Source: an uncultured Eggerthellaceae bacterium (GTDB lineage Bacteria > Actinomycetota > Coriobacteriia > Coriobacteriales > Eggerthellaceae). From it: a stretch of 7,083 nucleotides of DNA. Made by a program: the position numbers and the translations under genes. Shown here piece after piece: positions 1 to 5,955 of this stretch. The first letter of the stretch is position 1; each line of letters begins with the position of its first letter. The notes beneath the pieces are model-generated. The model was given only the letters and a program-made list of their open reading frames with translations, did no database searches and was not told the origin of the DNA. The stretch spans positions 1 to 7,083 of the forward strand of contig CAJURO010000031.1 in NCBI GenBank assembly GCA_910588985.1, written 5' to 3'.

Positions 1-309
1 GTAGAATCCCACTGAAGACCCCCGAGAAACAAGCTTCAAGACCTTGTATTCGCGAAGCGCGAACCTCATGAGCTCACACCCTACGCCTCGCCCGCGCCAA
101 AGCTTATTCGTGACAACAGGATTGACGTAGGCAGCCCCTGAAGCACCATGTGAGATGCGTATGAACCCGATAGGGTCATCTTCAGCATCTGCCGCAACGA
201 ACACCTCGTCAAGCGACGGGATCCGATCCATCCCCTCTGCATAAGTGAAGGCATCGATGAAGGGACGATCTACCTCATGCGCGGGACGGATTGAGAACAA
301 AGCGCTCAT
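1..309 (-). CDS. GNAT family N-acetyltransferase, 3' end cut off by the window
   Basis: This is the first 103 codons of a GNAT-fold acetyltransferase, read from ATG at 309 and still open at base 1. GNAT enzymes move an acetyl group from acetyl-CoA to an amine; the substrate cannot be told here. The seen part begins MSALFSIRPAHEVD and carries the acetyl-CoA pyrophosphate-binding motif A, R-x-x-G-x-G, at residues 72-77 (RGRGVG), preceded by the beta-4 strand AAYVNPVV (59-66). The last visible residues, SVGFY (99-103), match the start of motif B (GFY...GF), so about 30-50 residues are missing to the left. The gene starts 5 bases after the DUF169 gene, with only a weak TAGG upstream that overlaps that gene's stop codon, so it is probably translated by coupling. 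It is the last visible member of the operon and may modify the pathway's product, or be unrelated. Confidence 0.8.
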   Translation of the reverse strand, partial: MSALFSIRPAHEVDRPFIDAFTYAEGMDRIPSLDEVFVAADAEDDPIGFIRISHGASGAAYVNPVVTNKLWRGRGVGCELMRFALREYKVLKLVSRGSSVGFY

Positions 310-314
310 GGTGC

Positions 315-1292
315 CTACATGATCGGGTCGACGTATATCTTATTGCGCGAATCGGGGATGGCCTTCTTCGCGAGCTCCGTAAGCCCCTCGACCACCGTTG
401 GCAGCAGATGAGTCGGCAGCCCCATGAACATCATGTCCTCGCCGATATCGCTCGCTGCTCGACATCCATAGCATCCGAAGGTGATATTAGGCTCATCCTC
501 CATCAAGGGATAGAGGACCGCTTCGACGCACATCGAGTTATATCCGCTTGCATGAAAATCGAATCGATGTCCTGTGTAGTAGCTCATTGACATGCAAAGC
601 CACATCATCTGCTCAGGAGTGCCTGTGATGACGACGACCTCTGGCTCCCGCACGCACTTTGCGAGAGGAGCCACATAGGTGGCACGACGGCTTTTCTCTG
701 GAAGCGTGGGACGCTCGGCCACCATATTCGCCGCTGCCTCAGCATTGACGAGCTTATGGAAGAGCACGTATATCTCACCTGTCGCAAGCTTCTCAGGCAC
801 GCCCGTCATCCCAAAGATGGAAGTGCCATCAGGACATGAATGCTTGCCAGGAGGCATGAGAATGCTCGCCCCGCGTCGTGCAGCCATCATCGCTTGGCAG
901 AACCGCAGGTTCTCAGGAGGAAGCGCAACGTCAGGAAGCAGCTCGTCCTTCTCGATCAGCCCGACCGCCACTGGTTGCCAGCGAAGCCCGAGCTTTTCCA
1001 TGATGATCCGCTGCCACTGAACGTACTGTTCGTGGAGCGCTGCTGAAAGTGGCTCTGCACGCTCTTCATCGGCGAAGGGATCATCGATCTCTTCGCCTGT
1101 TGCCTCAACAGAGAGAGCACGAACAGGGCAGTTGCCCGAGCAGGTACGGCAGCCAACGCACTCCTCGGTATCAAGGATGACAGGACCGCCATCCTCTCCC
1201 TCTTCGAGGATGCCGGGAATAGGGCAGAATGCAACGCACAGCCCACATCTCATGCAGGCGTTCGCATCATGATCGATCCGATAATCAGCCAA
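315..1292 (-). CDS. Ferredoxin-DUF169 fusion protein
   Basis: A 325-residue cytoplasmic iron-sulfur protein. The N-terminus has two classic [4Fe-4S] motifs: C13-x2-C16-x2-C19-x3-C23-P and C45-x2-C48-x2-C51-x3-C55-P, a bacterial two-cluster ferredoxin domain (about residues 5-62). A short acidic linker follows, then a DUF169 domain (about 88-325), recognised by RWQPVAVGL (104-112), FCQAMMAARRG (131-141), C153, VVITGTPEQMM (220-230), the Cys at 255 and the GCYGCR pair (C274, C277), plus MGLPTHLLPTVVEGL near the end. DUF169 has no established function; its conserved cysteines suggest metal or redox chemistry. The start is TTG at 1292, chosen because a perfect AAGGAGGT lies 5 bases upstream and the ferredoxin domain begins at once. 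It overlaps the radical SAM gene's end by 8 bases, so it may supply electrons to that enzyme. The role is inferred; the domain assignment is secure. Confidence 0.88.
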   Translation of the reverse strand: MADYRIDHDANACMRCGLCVAFCPIPGILEEGEDGGPVILDTEECVGCRTCSGNCPVRALSVEATGEEIDDPFADEERAEPLSAALHEQYVQWQRIIMEKLGLRWQPVAVGLIEKDELLPDVALPPENLRFCQAMMAARRGASILMPPGKHSCPDGTSIFGMTGVPEKLATGEIYVLFHKLVNAEAAANMVAERPTLPEKSRRATYVAPLAKCVREPEVVVITGTPEQMMWLCMSMSYYTGHRFDFHASGYNSMCVEAVLYPLMEDEPNITFGCYGCRAASDIGEDMMFMGLPTHLLPTVVEGLTELAKKAIPDSRNKIYVDPIM

Positions 1293-2694
1293 CTGAGACC
1301 TCCTTGCACCACGGCGGATATACGCGCTCGCCCGCCGTGTTCGTGAGATGATATGAGCAGAATGGCAACGCCCGACCGTCGGGAACGGCCACCATCATAG
1401 AGCATTCGCGCAAGCGCTGCGTATCCATGCTGATAGCGTCCATGTAATTCATGATGATGACCGAAAGGCCGCTTTTGACCTCATGCCCCTTGTTGTAGAG
1501 GATGTCGAGGAAGACCGATCCTTGCGGCGAATCAGGTGAATAGCCTTGCACATACTCGTCGTAGGTTATCAAGCGTGTGGCTGGCGTGAATCCGCTTGGA
1601 TGCTCGGACGCCTCATCCTTCATGAGGAAGACTCCTGTATCGCAGAGCGGATTCGAGCACCCAAGTGGCCAGATGTCATCCACAGAAAGAAGTCCTTCAG
1701 ACTGCTCAGCGAGGTCGAAGATCACATCCCCAGCGCTCATGGGCATGGCGCGCTCGGCGTCGAATCTGCCAGACGTGAAAGCCGGCTGCAAGGCAAGGCC
1801 TGCAACGACATCCGAATTCTCAAGCGCAAAGCGGAGAAGGTCTCCAAGCTGGCTGTCATTGAGCCCAGCGACAACAGCGACCGAAAGCACCACCTGAATG
1901 CCCACCTCACGGCACCGCTCGATAGCACGAAGCTTCATATCCAAGATATCGCGCCCACAGGTGGTCTCATACACATTGCCCGTGAGGCCATCGAAGGAAA
2001 GGTAGACGCCCGTCAGTCCCGCCCCGACCAGATCCTCAAGGTACCCAGGGTTGTTCGCTATCACGAGGCCATTCGTATTGACCTCGATGCCCCAGAATCC
2101 CATCTGCCGTCCCAGGTAGATGATATCCTTCAGATCCTTGCGACACGTGGGTTCCCCGCCTGTGATCTGAACAGCACCATCGGTGCCGACGGCGTTTGCG
2201 ATCGCACGGTACATCTGCTCGATCTCTTCGAGCGTTGGGTCGTCCTCACCGCCTTCAGCGCTTGCAAAGCAGACGGGACAATGAAGGTTGCAATTGCGTG
2301 TAACCTCGATCTCAAGCAGCGTGCCACGCCTCTCATGACGAGCGCACGTGCCGCACCCGACAGGACATGGTCCGCATATCGGCTCCGTGTTCTCTGGGCG
2401 CGTCTTGGCGAAAGCTTCGCTTGTAAGATGCAGATAATGTGCTCTATCGGGCCAGATGCGCGTATCGAGCCTTCCATGCTCTGGACACGTGCGACTCATC
2501 CAAACAACATCATCCTCATCTGCATAGACCACGCAGGGAAGCTCTTGCAAGCAATGAGGGCAAAGTGCGGTGGAGCGATGCAAGAGCGTGCCATCGGGAA
2601 TGCTCTCCATGATTGAATCCGCATCAAGCCCTGACTTGTTCCAGATGTTGGTCACCGCACTTGGTTCGCTCACCGCGATCACATTCTCTTCCAT
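1285..2694 (-). CDS. Radical SAM enzyme, MJ0619/tetraether lipid synthase-like (COG1964 type)
   Basis: A 469-residue radical SAM protein. The SAM-cleaving [4Fe-4S] motif is C135-x3-C139-x2-C142 (TRNCNLHCPVCF), followed by the SAM-binding GGEPT (179-183) and the strand-ending SFDG (233-236). Before the barrel is a cysteine-rich region: CPHC (C45, C48), C54, C70-PEHG, and C107/C110/C114/C117 (CGPCPVGCGTC), as in the rubredoxin-like and auxiliary-cluster part of MJ0619-type proteins. After the barrel come C346, C351, C431 and C446; the end motif PDGRALPFCSYH (438-449) matches that family's PDGR-x-PFC signature. Archaeal members include MJ0619, reported as a pterin methylase, and Tes, which joins two lipid alkyl chains at sp3 carbons; bacterial members are mostly uncharacterised. 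The start ATG at 2694 has AAGGGG 8 bases upstream. It lies 33 bases after the DUF2064 gene and overlaps the next gene by 8 bases. Class is sure; substrate unknown. Confidence 0.9.
   Translation of the reverse strand: MEENVIAVSEPSAVTNIWNKSGLDADSIMESIPDGTLLHRSTALCPHCLQELPCVVYADEDDVVWMSRTCPEHGRLDTRIWPDRAHYLHLTSEAFAKTRPENTEPICGPCPVGCGTCARHERRGTLLEIEVTRNCNLHCPVCFASAEGGEDDPTLEEIEQMYRAIANAVGTDGAVQITGGEPTCRKDLKDIIYLGRQMGFWGIEVNTNGLVIANNPGYLEDLVGAGLTGVYLSFDGLTGNVYETTCGRDILDMKLRAIERCREVGIQVVLSVAVVAGLNDSQLGDLLRFALENSDVVAGLALQPAFTSGRFDAERAMPMSAGDVIFDLAEQSEGLLSVDDIWPLGCSNPLCDTGVFLMKDEASEHPSGFTPATRLITYDEYVQGYSPDSPQGSVFLDILYNKGHEVKSGLSVIIMNYMDAISMDTQRLRECSMMVAVPDGRALPFCSYHLTNTAGERVYPPWCKEVSVG
1298..1305 (-). 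promoter_or_regulatory. Strong Shine-Dalgarno setting a TTG start
   Basis: AAGGAGGT, a full match to the anti-Shine-Dalgarno core, sits 5 bases upstream of the TTG at 1292. It lies inside the last codons of the radical SAM gene. It supports the rare TTG start of the ferredoxin-DUF169 gene and indicates efficient translation despite the weak start codon. Confidence 0.8.
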
Positions 2695-2727
2695 GCGAAT
2701 ATCCCCTTGAAGGTACCGACCCTATAC

Positions 2728-3591
2728 TCACTCATCGATGTATTGGCGAGGATCATGCTCGTCATTCGGCGGTGTAGACACTTTGATGCCCATCAGACGA
2801 CACCAGCGGATAGTGCGCATGGGAATGAAGATATCGGGTTGATACTTCCCTGCTTGCTCGATCGCCTGCATGCAAGAGATGGCATGGGCAAGGTCGGTCT
2901 TGTCGTCGATGTCGGCAAGAGGCGAGAAATACGCCACAGGGACGTTGCTCTCTCTCACCTTGTTCATATATGCGTCAAGGGCAGGCACGCCGTCCATGTT
3001 GTAGTAAACGCCTTGGTGGTTCATCGGGGTGTCTTTCGACATGCCAACAAGGGAGGTGCCACATTCCTGGCAAGGTGCGCACACGAACCCAGGCGTCCCC
3101 AAGGACTTGAAGTAATCGAGCCATTGATATGCCTGAGTGACATGAGATTTCGGCATAGTGGGAATGTCGCCACCCACGGATACGATCGCATCATAACCAA
3201 GGTCGAAGATCTGCTTGAACGCATCATCGAAATGATCGTCGAAGGTTGCACCACTGTCGGTAAGGAAGTGTATCTCCATAGGCCAAGGACCAACCTCTTC
3301 GAACGTCTCTTTTATGAAGTCGAGATTGTTCGCAGGTGTCGTTGAGACGAAGAAATCATAGGTCACATGATCTGCCTCGGGATCTTCCTTGACCTTCTGA
3401 TCGCTTAAAGCTTGGAGCTCGAGCAGAGCCATCATCGAAGCTTCGCACACATCGAACAGGCACATCTTGAAAAAGGAGGCCGCCTGCTCATCAGTGAGGA
3501 ACCCGCCATGCTTCTCAGTCAAACGCGTCTTCACCATACCAGGGATCGGCGGCTTGCTGAAAATCAAGAATGCCTGCTTTACTTCTGCCAT
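2728..3591 (-). CDS. DUF2064/CofC-like GT-A-fold transferase (TIGR04282-type)
   Basis: A 287-residue soluble protein of the DUF2064 group, related to the nucleotidyltransferases CofC and MobA and annotated elsewhere as a radical SAM-associated or arsenosugar glycosyltransferase. The N-terminal nucleotide-binding loop is FSKPPIPGMVKTRLT (residues 11-25), the metal-site strand is SVGGDIPTMP (138-147), and the late acidic motif is LADIDDKTDL (225-234). Between them, where the family usually has a glycine-rich DGG-Y/F loop, this protein has C171-x2-C174-x2-C177 (CAPCQECGTS). It is longer than the usual 200-230 residues, with extra sequence at about 62-80 and a tail after 240. ATG at 3591 is supported by AAGGAG 5 bases upstream. 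The gene sits after a 144-base gap behind the molybdoenzyme and 33 bases before the radical SAM gene. It probably transfers a nucleotidyl or sugar group to an unknown acceptor; whether it is still catalytic is uncertain given the altered loop. Confidence 0.8.
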   Translation of the reverse strand: MAEVKQAFLIFSKPPIPGMVKTRLTEKHGGFLTDEQAASFFKMCLFDVCEASMMALLELQALSDQKVKEDPEADHVTYDFFVSTTPANNLDFIKETFEEVGPWPMEIHFLTDSGATFDDHFDDAFKQIFDLGYDAIVSVGGDIPTMPKSHVTQAYQWLDYFKSLGTPGFVCAPCQECGTSLVGMSKDTPMNHQGVYYNMDGVPALDAYMNKVRESNVPVAYFSPLADIDDKTDLAHAISCMQAIEQAGKYQPDIFIPMRTIRWCRLMGIKVSTPPNDEHDPRQYIDE

Positions 3592-3707
3592 CTTCTCTCC
3601 TTGTTTATGCTCTCATCATAGATCGACTGGAATCGCTCCGAGCAACGGGCATCTTCCTTGCATGCAAGACCCGTACGATCATCTCTGCTTGCGCAGATCA
3701 GATCCAT
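3579..3707 (-). CDS. Possible small ORF (42 codons) between molybdoenzyme and transferase genes
   Basis: The gap upstream of the transferase gene is open in one minus-strand frame. From ATG at 3707 (or GTG at 3710) it reads 42 codons to a TAA at 3579-3581, overlapping the transferase start by 13 bases. The product begins MDLICASRDDRTGLACKE and holds three cysteines (residues 5, 16, 22) with a charged C-terminus rich in Glu, Arg and Lys. There is no membrane segment and no family I recognise. The frame is also open upstream as far as a TGA at about 3748, but has no earlier start codon, and only a weak CAGG precedes the GTG. Favouring a gene: the overlap with the downstream start, which suits translational coupling, and a plausible amino-acid pattern. 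Against: poor ribosome site and a length expected fairly often by chance. The same bases also fold into a hairpin. Doubtful. Confidence 0.3.
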   Translation of the reverse strand: MDLICASRDDRTGLACKEDARCSERFQSIYDESINKERRWQK

Positions 3708-3735
3708 CACATACGGCCTGAAAGCGTTAAGGCAC
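3592..3735 (-). other. 144-base intergenic spacer within the operon
   Basis: This is the only sizeable gap inside the gene train. It holds the possible small ORF and the hairpin listed separately, and the AAGGAG ribosome site of the transferase (3597-3602). A weak internal promoter is conceivable: TATGAT (3615-3620, minus strand) matches the -10 consensus at five of six bases, but its only -35 candidate, TTGCTC (3640-3645), is poor and sits 19 bases away. I see no U-tract after the hairpin, so no intrinsic terminator. Confidence 0.5.
3645..3674 (-). repeat. Intercistronic hairpin with palindromic core
   Basis: In the minus-strand transcript, ACGGG and TCTT pair with AAGA and CCCGT, giving nine base pairs with a two-base TG bulge and a ten-base loop. 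The loop side overlaps a perfect 12-base palindrome, CTTGCATGCAAG (3657-3668). No run of U follows, so it is not a standard terminator. It could slow or protect mRNA decay, mark a processing site, or simply be a by-product of a small coding sequence. Confidence 0.4.
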
Positions 3736-5952
3736 TCAAGCTTTCTTGATCATGCAATCGATAGCGTTATATGACCACGTGCCGATCATCGGTTCGGCAT
3801 CTTCAAGGGAGCACGAGGTGAGCATATTGATATTGCTCTCCCAAATTCCCTGCATATCCTTCGGATCGTAGGGACGCTCTGGATACCACCAGCCATAATC
3901 AGCATGGACTAGCCCGTCTTTCATTGGGATTATAGCAACTTTGAACATTGCATCTCCCCCAGTAGTGGCAAGTGTCACATAATCTCCGGCGTCTACGCCT
4001 ATCTCCCGCGCCGTTGCCTCGCTCATCTCGACAAGGGGTTCAGGGTATGAAGCACGGAAGACAGGAACATGGAGATACATGGACGCGTTGTAGGGCTGCT
4101 TGCGTCCTCCTGTAATGAGGTCAACATGCTTCCAACCTTCCTTCTCGCACTCGCGAACGAACGCCTCTGTGCAGAGGGATCGATGGGCTCCTTGCGTTGG
4201 CAGACGCTCTCCACCAAGTGCTTCGAGCATCTCGCTCGCAAGCTCGATCTTTCCCGTTCTCGTAGCGAATCCCTTGGGTGCGCCATCTGCGTCAGGCATG
4301 AGATGCTTGAATGGTGCTGGAGGCACGAAATACGCCCCTATCTCGCAGTAAGCTTCCCAATCGAATCCACTGGGTGCAAGCGCCCGCTCACATGCAGATG
4401 CAAAATCTGGGTCAGGCCAATGCTCATCTTGCCCAAGCCTTAAACCAAGCTCTCGGAATATCTCGTAGTCAGTCTTGCGCTCATGATAAGGTTCAACGGC
4501 TGCATCTCCCCCGTAGACGAAGTTCGCAACACCTCCATGAGCTTGGAACGTCGGACGTTCTATGGCAGAGGCAGAAGGAAGCACATAGTCAGCGAGCTGC
4601 GCCGTCGGCGTCAAGAAGTAATCGAGCACCACGATGAGGTCAAGACCCATAAGAGCATCATAGACGCGATGCGTGTCAGCATACGTGAGAAGCGGGTTCG
4701 TAGCCTCGACGATGAGCGCGCGGATCGGATAAGGATCTGCCGTCTCCATCGCGCGGAGCACGAGGTCAGGATGCGCAGAAGTCAGATACCGTGCAGGCAG
4801 CTTGCGCCCAAGGCGCTCCGTCACCTCTTCGACCATCTTGTAGCCCTCATAGCACTGAAGCGGGGTGACATCCGTGTTCAAGCAAAGCTCGTTCAAGGCA
4901 TCGAAGTTGGTGAGCGAGAGCTCTAGGTCAACCTCAGGTACGAAGTCGCTCCCCTCAGCAAGGATGCAGCTGCCTGGTCGATCGATATTGCCTGTGATAG
5001 CGCGCAGGATGCAGAGAGCTCGATGGGTAGGCGCAACGCAAGCACCTACTTGATCGACCCCACGACCAGAGACAAGAGCAGAAGGAGAGCGTTCGGCAAA
5101 CCACGTTGCCGCTGTGATGACGTCTTGCGCTGGTACGCCGCAGACGCGCTCGACATGCTCGGGAGTGAAGGGCTTCACGTGCTCGATGAGCTCATCGAAC
5201 CCAGAGCACCATTCGTTGACGAATGCCTTATCATAGAGCTTTCTCTCGATGATGACATGGATGAGACCAAGGGCAAGCGTCGTGTCTGTCCCAGGCGATG
5301 GCGCTAACCAAAGGTCAGCCTGACGCGCTGTTTTCGTGAAGCGCGGATCGATGACGACGAGCTTTACGCTCTCATCCTTGCCAGTCTTGATGATAGTGCG
5401 CCAAAACAGGGAGTTGTCAGACTCAGCTGGGTTCGTTCCCCATATGAACATGCATCCTGTCTCAGCTGTAATGTCAGCCTCAACAGTCCACCCGAACGTG
5501 ATGACATCCATCCAGATGCGCGGATTCCAGCAGATCTGGCCGATGCCAACATTGTTCGGAGACCCAAAGAGGGACATGAAGCGATGCAGAGGCCAGAAGG
5601 ACGTATGCGGGCCACCGATCATTGACGCAAGAACGCCAGCATTATGTTCGGTACGAAGCTCCGAGAGACGCTTCGCGATATCGTCGAGCGCCTCTTCCCA
5701 ACTCACGCGTTCCCACACGCCCGCTCCTCGTTCTCCCGCTCGACGAAGAGGATGGTTCACTCGATTCTCATCATCAAGGAAGTCCAAGTTCAAAGGCCAG
5801 CGTCTACAACCCGCGAGAACGCGCTCATCATAAGGATAGCGCGTCACATCAGGCTTTATCTCTACCGCGCGTCCGTCTTCAACGGTCACATCCATTGCGC
5901 AGAGATAGCCGCAGAAGTGGCAGTTGCTCTTCTTTATCTCTCTTTCGCCCAC
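3736..5952 (-). CDS. Molybdopterin (Mo/W bis-PGD) oxidoreductase, acetylene hydratase-like
   Basis: A 738-residue catalytic subunit of the DMSO reductase superfamily. The N-terminal [4Fe-4S] site is C11-x2-C14-x3-C18-x30-C49, followed by R51 where many relatives have Lys. Bis-MGD-binding segments include WGTNPAESDN (171-180), VIDPRFTKTARQADLWLAPSPGTD (200-223) and LTPTAQLADYVLPSASAIERP (447-467). The C-terminal dinucleotide-binding domain spans about 608-738 (LITGGRK...GWWYPE...). C141 (GQICWNP) is the likely protein ligand to the metal, matching in position the tungsten-binding Cys of Pelobacter acetylene hydratase; several stretches, such as KLYDKAFVNEWCSGFDEL (238-255), closely resemble that enzyme. 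The acetylene hydratase catalytic Asp after its second cluster Cys is Gly15 here, so acetylene hydration is unlikely. There is no twin-arginine signal, so it is cytoplasmic. GTG at 5952 has GGAGAG 6 bases upstream. It follows the CCG protein by 3 bases, its likely electron partner. The substrate is unknown. Confidence 0.93.
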   Translation of the reverse strand: MGEREIKKSNCHFCGYLCAMDVTVEDGRAVEIKPDVTRYPYDERVLAGCRRWPLNLDFLDDENRVNHPLRRAGERGAGVWERVSWEEALDDIAKRLSELRTEHNAGVLASMIGGPHTSFWPLHRFMSLFGSPNNVGIGQICWNPRIWMDVITFGWTVEADITAETGCMFIWGTNPAESDNSLFWRTIIKTGKDESVKLVVIDPRFTKTARQADLWLAPSPGTDTTLALGLIHVIIERKLYDKAFVNEWCSGFDELIEHVKPFTPEHVERVCGVPAQDVITAATWFAERSPSALVSGRGVDQVGACVAPTHRALCILRAITGNIDRPGSCILAEGSDFVPEVDLELSLTNFDALNELCLNTDVTPLQCYEGYKMVEEVTERLGRKLPARYLTSAHPDLVLRAMETADPYPIRALIVEATNPLLTYADTHRVYDALMGLDLIVVLDYFLTPTAQLADYVLPSASAIERPTFQAHGGVANFVYGGDAAVEPYHERKTDYEIFRELGLRLGQDEHWPDPDFASACERALAPSGFDWEAYCEIGAYFVPPAPFKHLMPDADGAPKGFATRTGKIELASEMLEALGGERLPTQGAHRSLCTEAFVRECEKEGWKHVDLITGGRKQPYNASMYLHVPVFRASYPEPLVEMSEATAREIGVDAGDYVTLATTGGDAMFKVAIIPMKDGLVHADYGWWYPERPYDPKDMQGIWESNINMLTSCSLEDAEPMIGTWSYNAIDCMIKKA

Positions 5953-5955
5953 GCT

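Noticed and set aside
1546..2616. A 356-codon plus-strand ORF opposite the radical SAM gene
   Set aside because: Its translation shows no recognisable domain, and the opposite strand encodes a clear radical SAM protein over the same bases. Long antisense frames are common at this base composition.
2707..3345. A 212-codon plus-strand ORF opposite the transferase gene
   Set aside because: It lies against a strongly recognisable DUF2064 gene, has no family features and lacks a separate promoter or ribosome site that I can see.
2728..3591. Assigning the cluster to arsenosugar biosynthesis because TIGR04282 proteins carry that name
   Set aside because: No ArsM methyltransferase, ArsS-type enzyme or ArsR-type regulator is visible here, and the radical SAM protein belongs to a different family.
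3645..3674. Intrinsic terminator separating two operons
   Set aside because: The hairpin is not followed by a run of U, and the next gene continues in the same direction within about 55 bases.
3736..3738. TGA stops as possible selenocysteine codons
   Set aside because: All genes whose ends are visible except the DUF169 gene stop at TGA, each at a natural family C-terminus, and no conserved Cys position is replaced by TGA.
3736..5952. Naming the molybdoenzyme acetylene hydratase
   Set aside because: The fold and metal Cys match, but the catalytic Asp is replaced by Gly15, so the specific activity is not supported.
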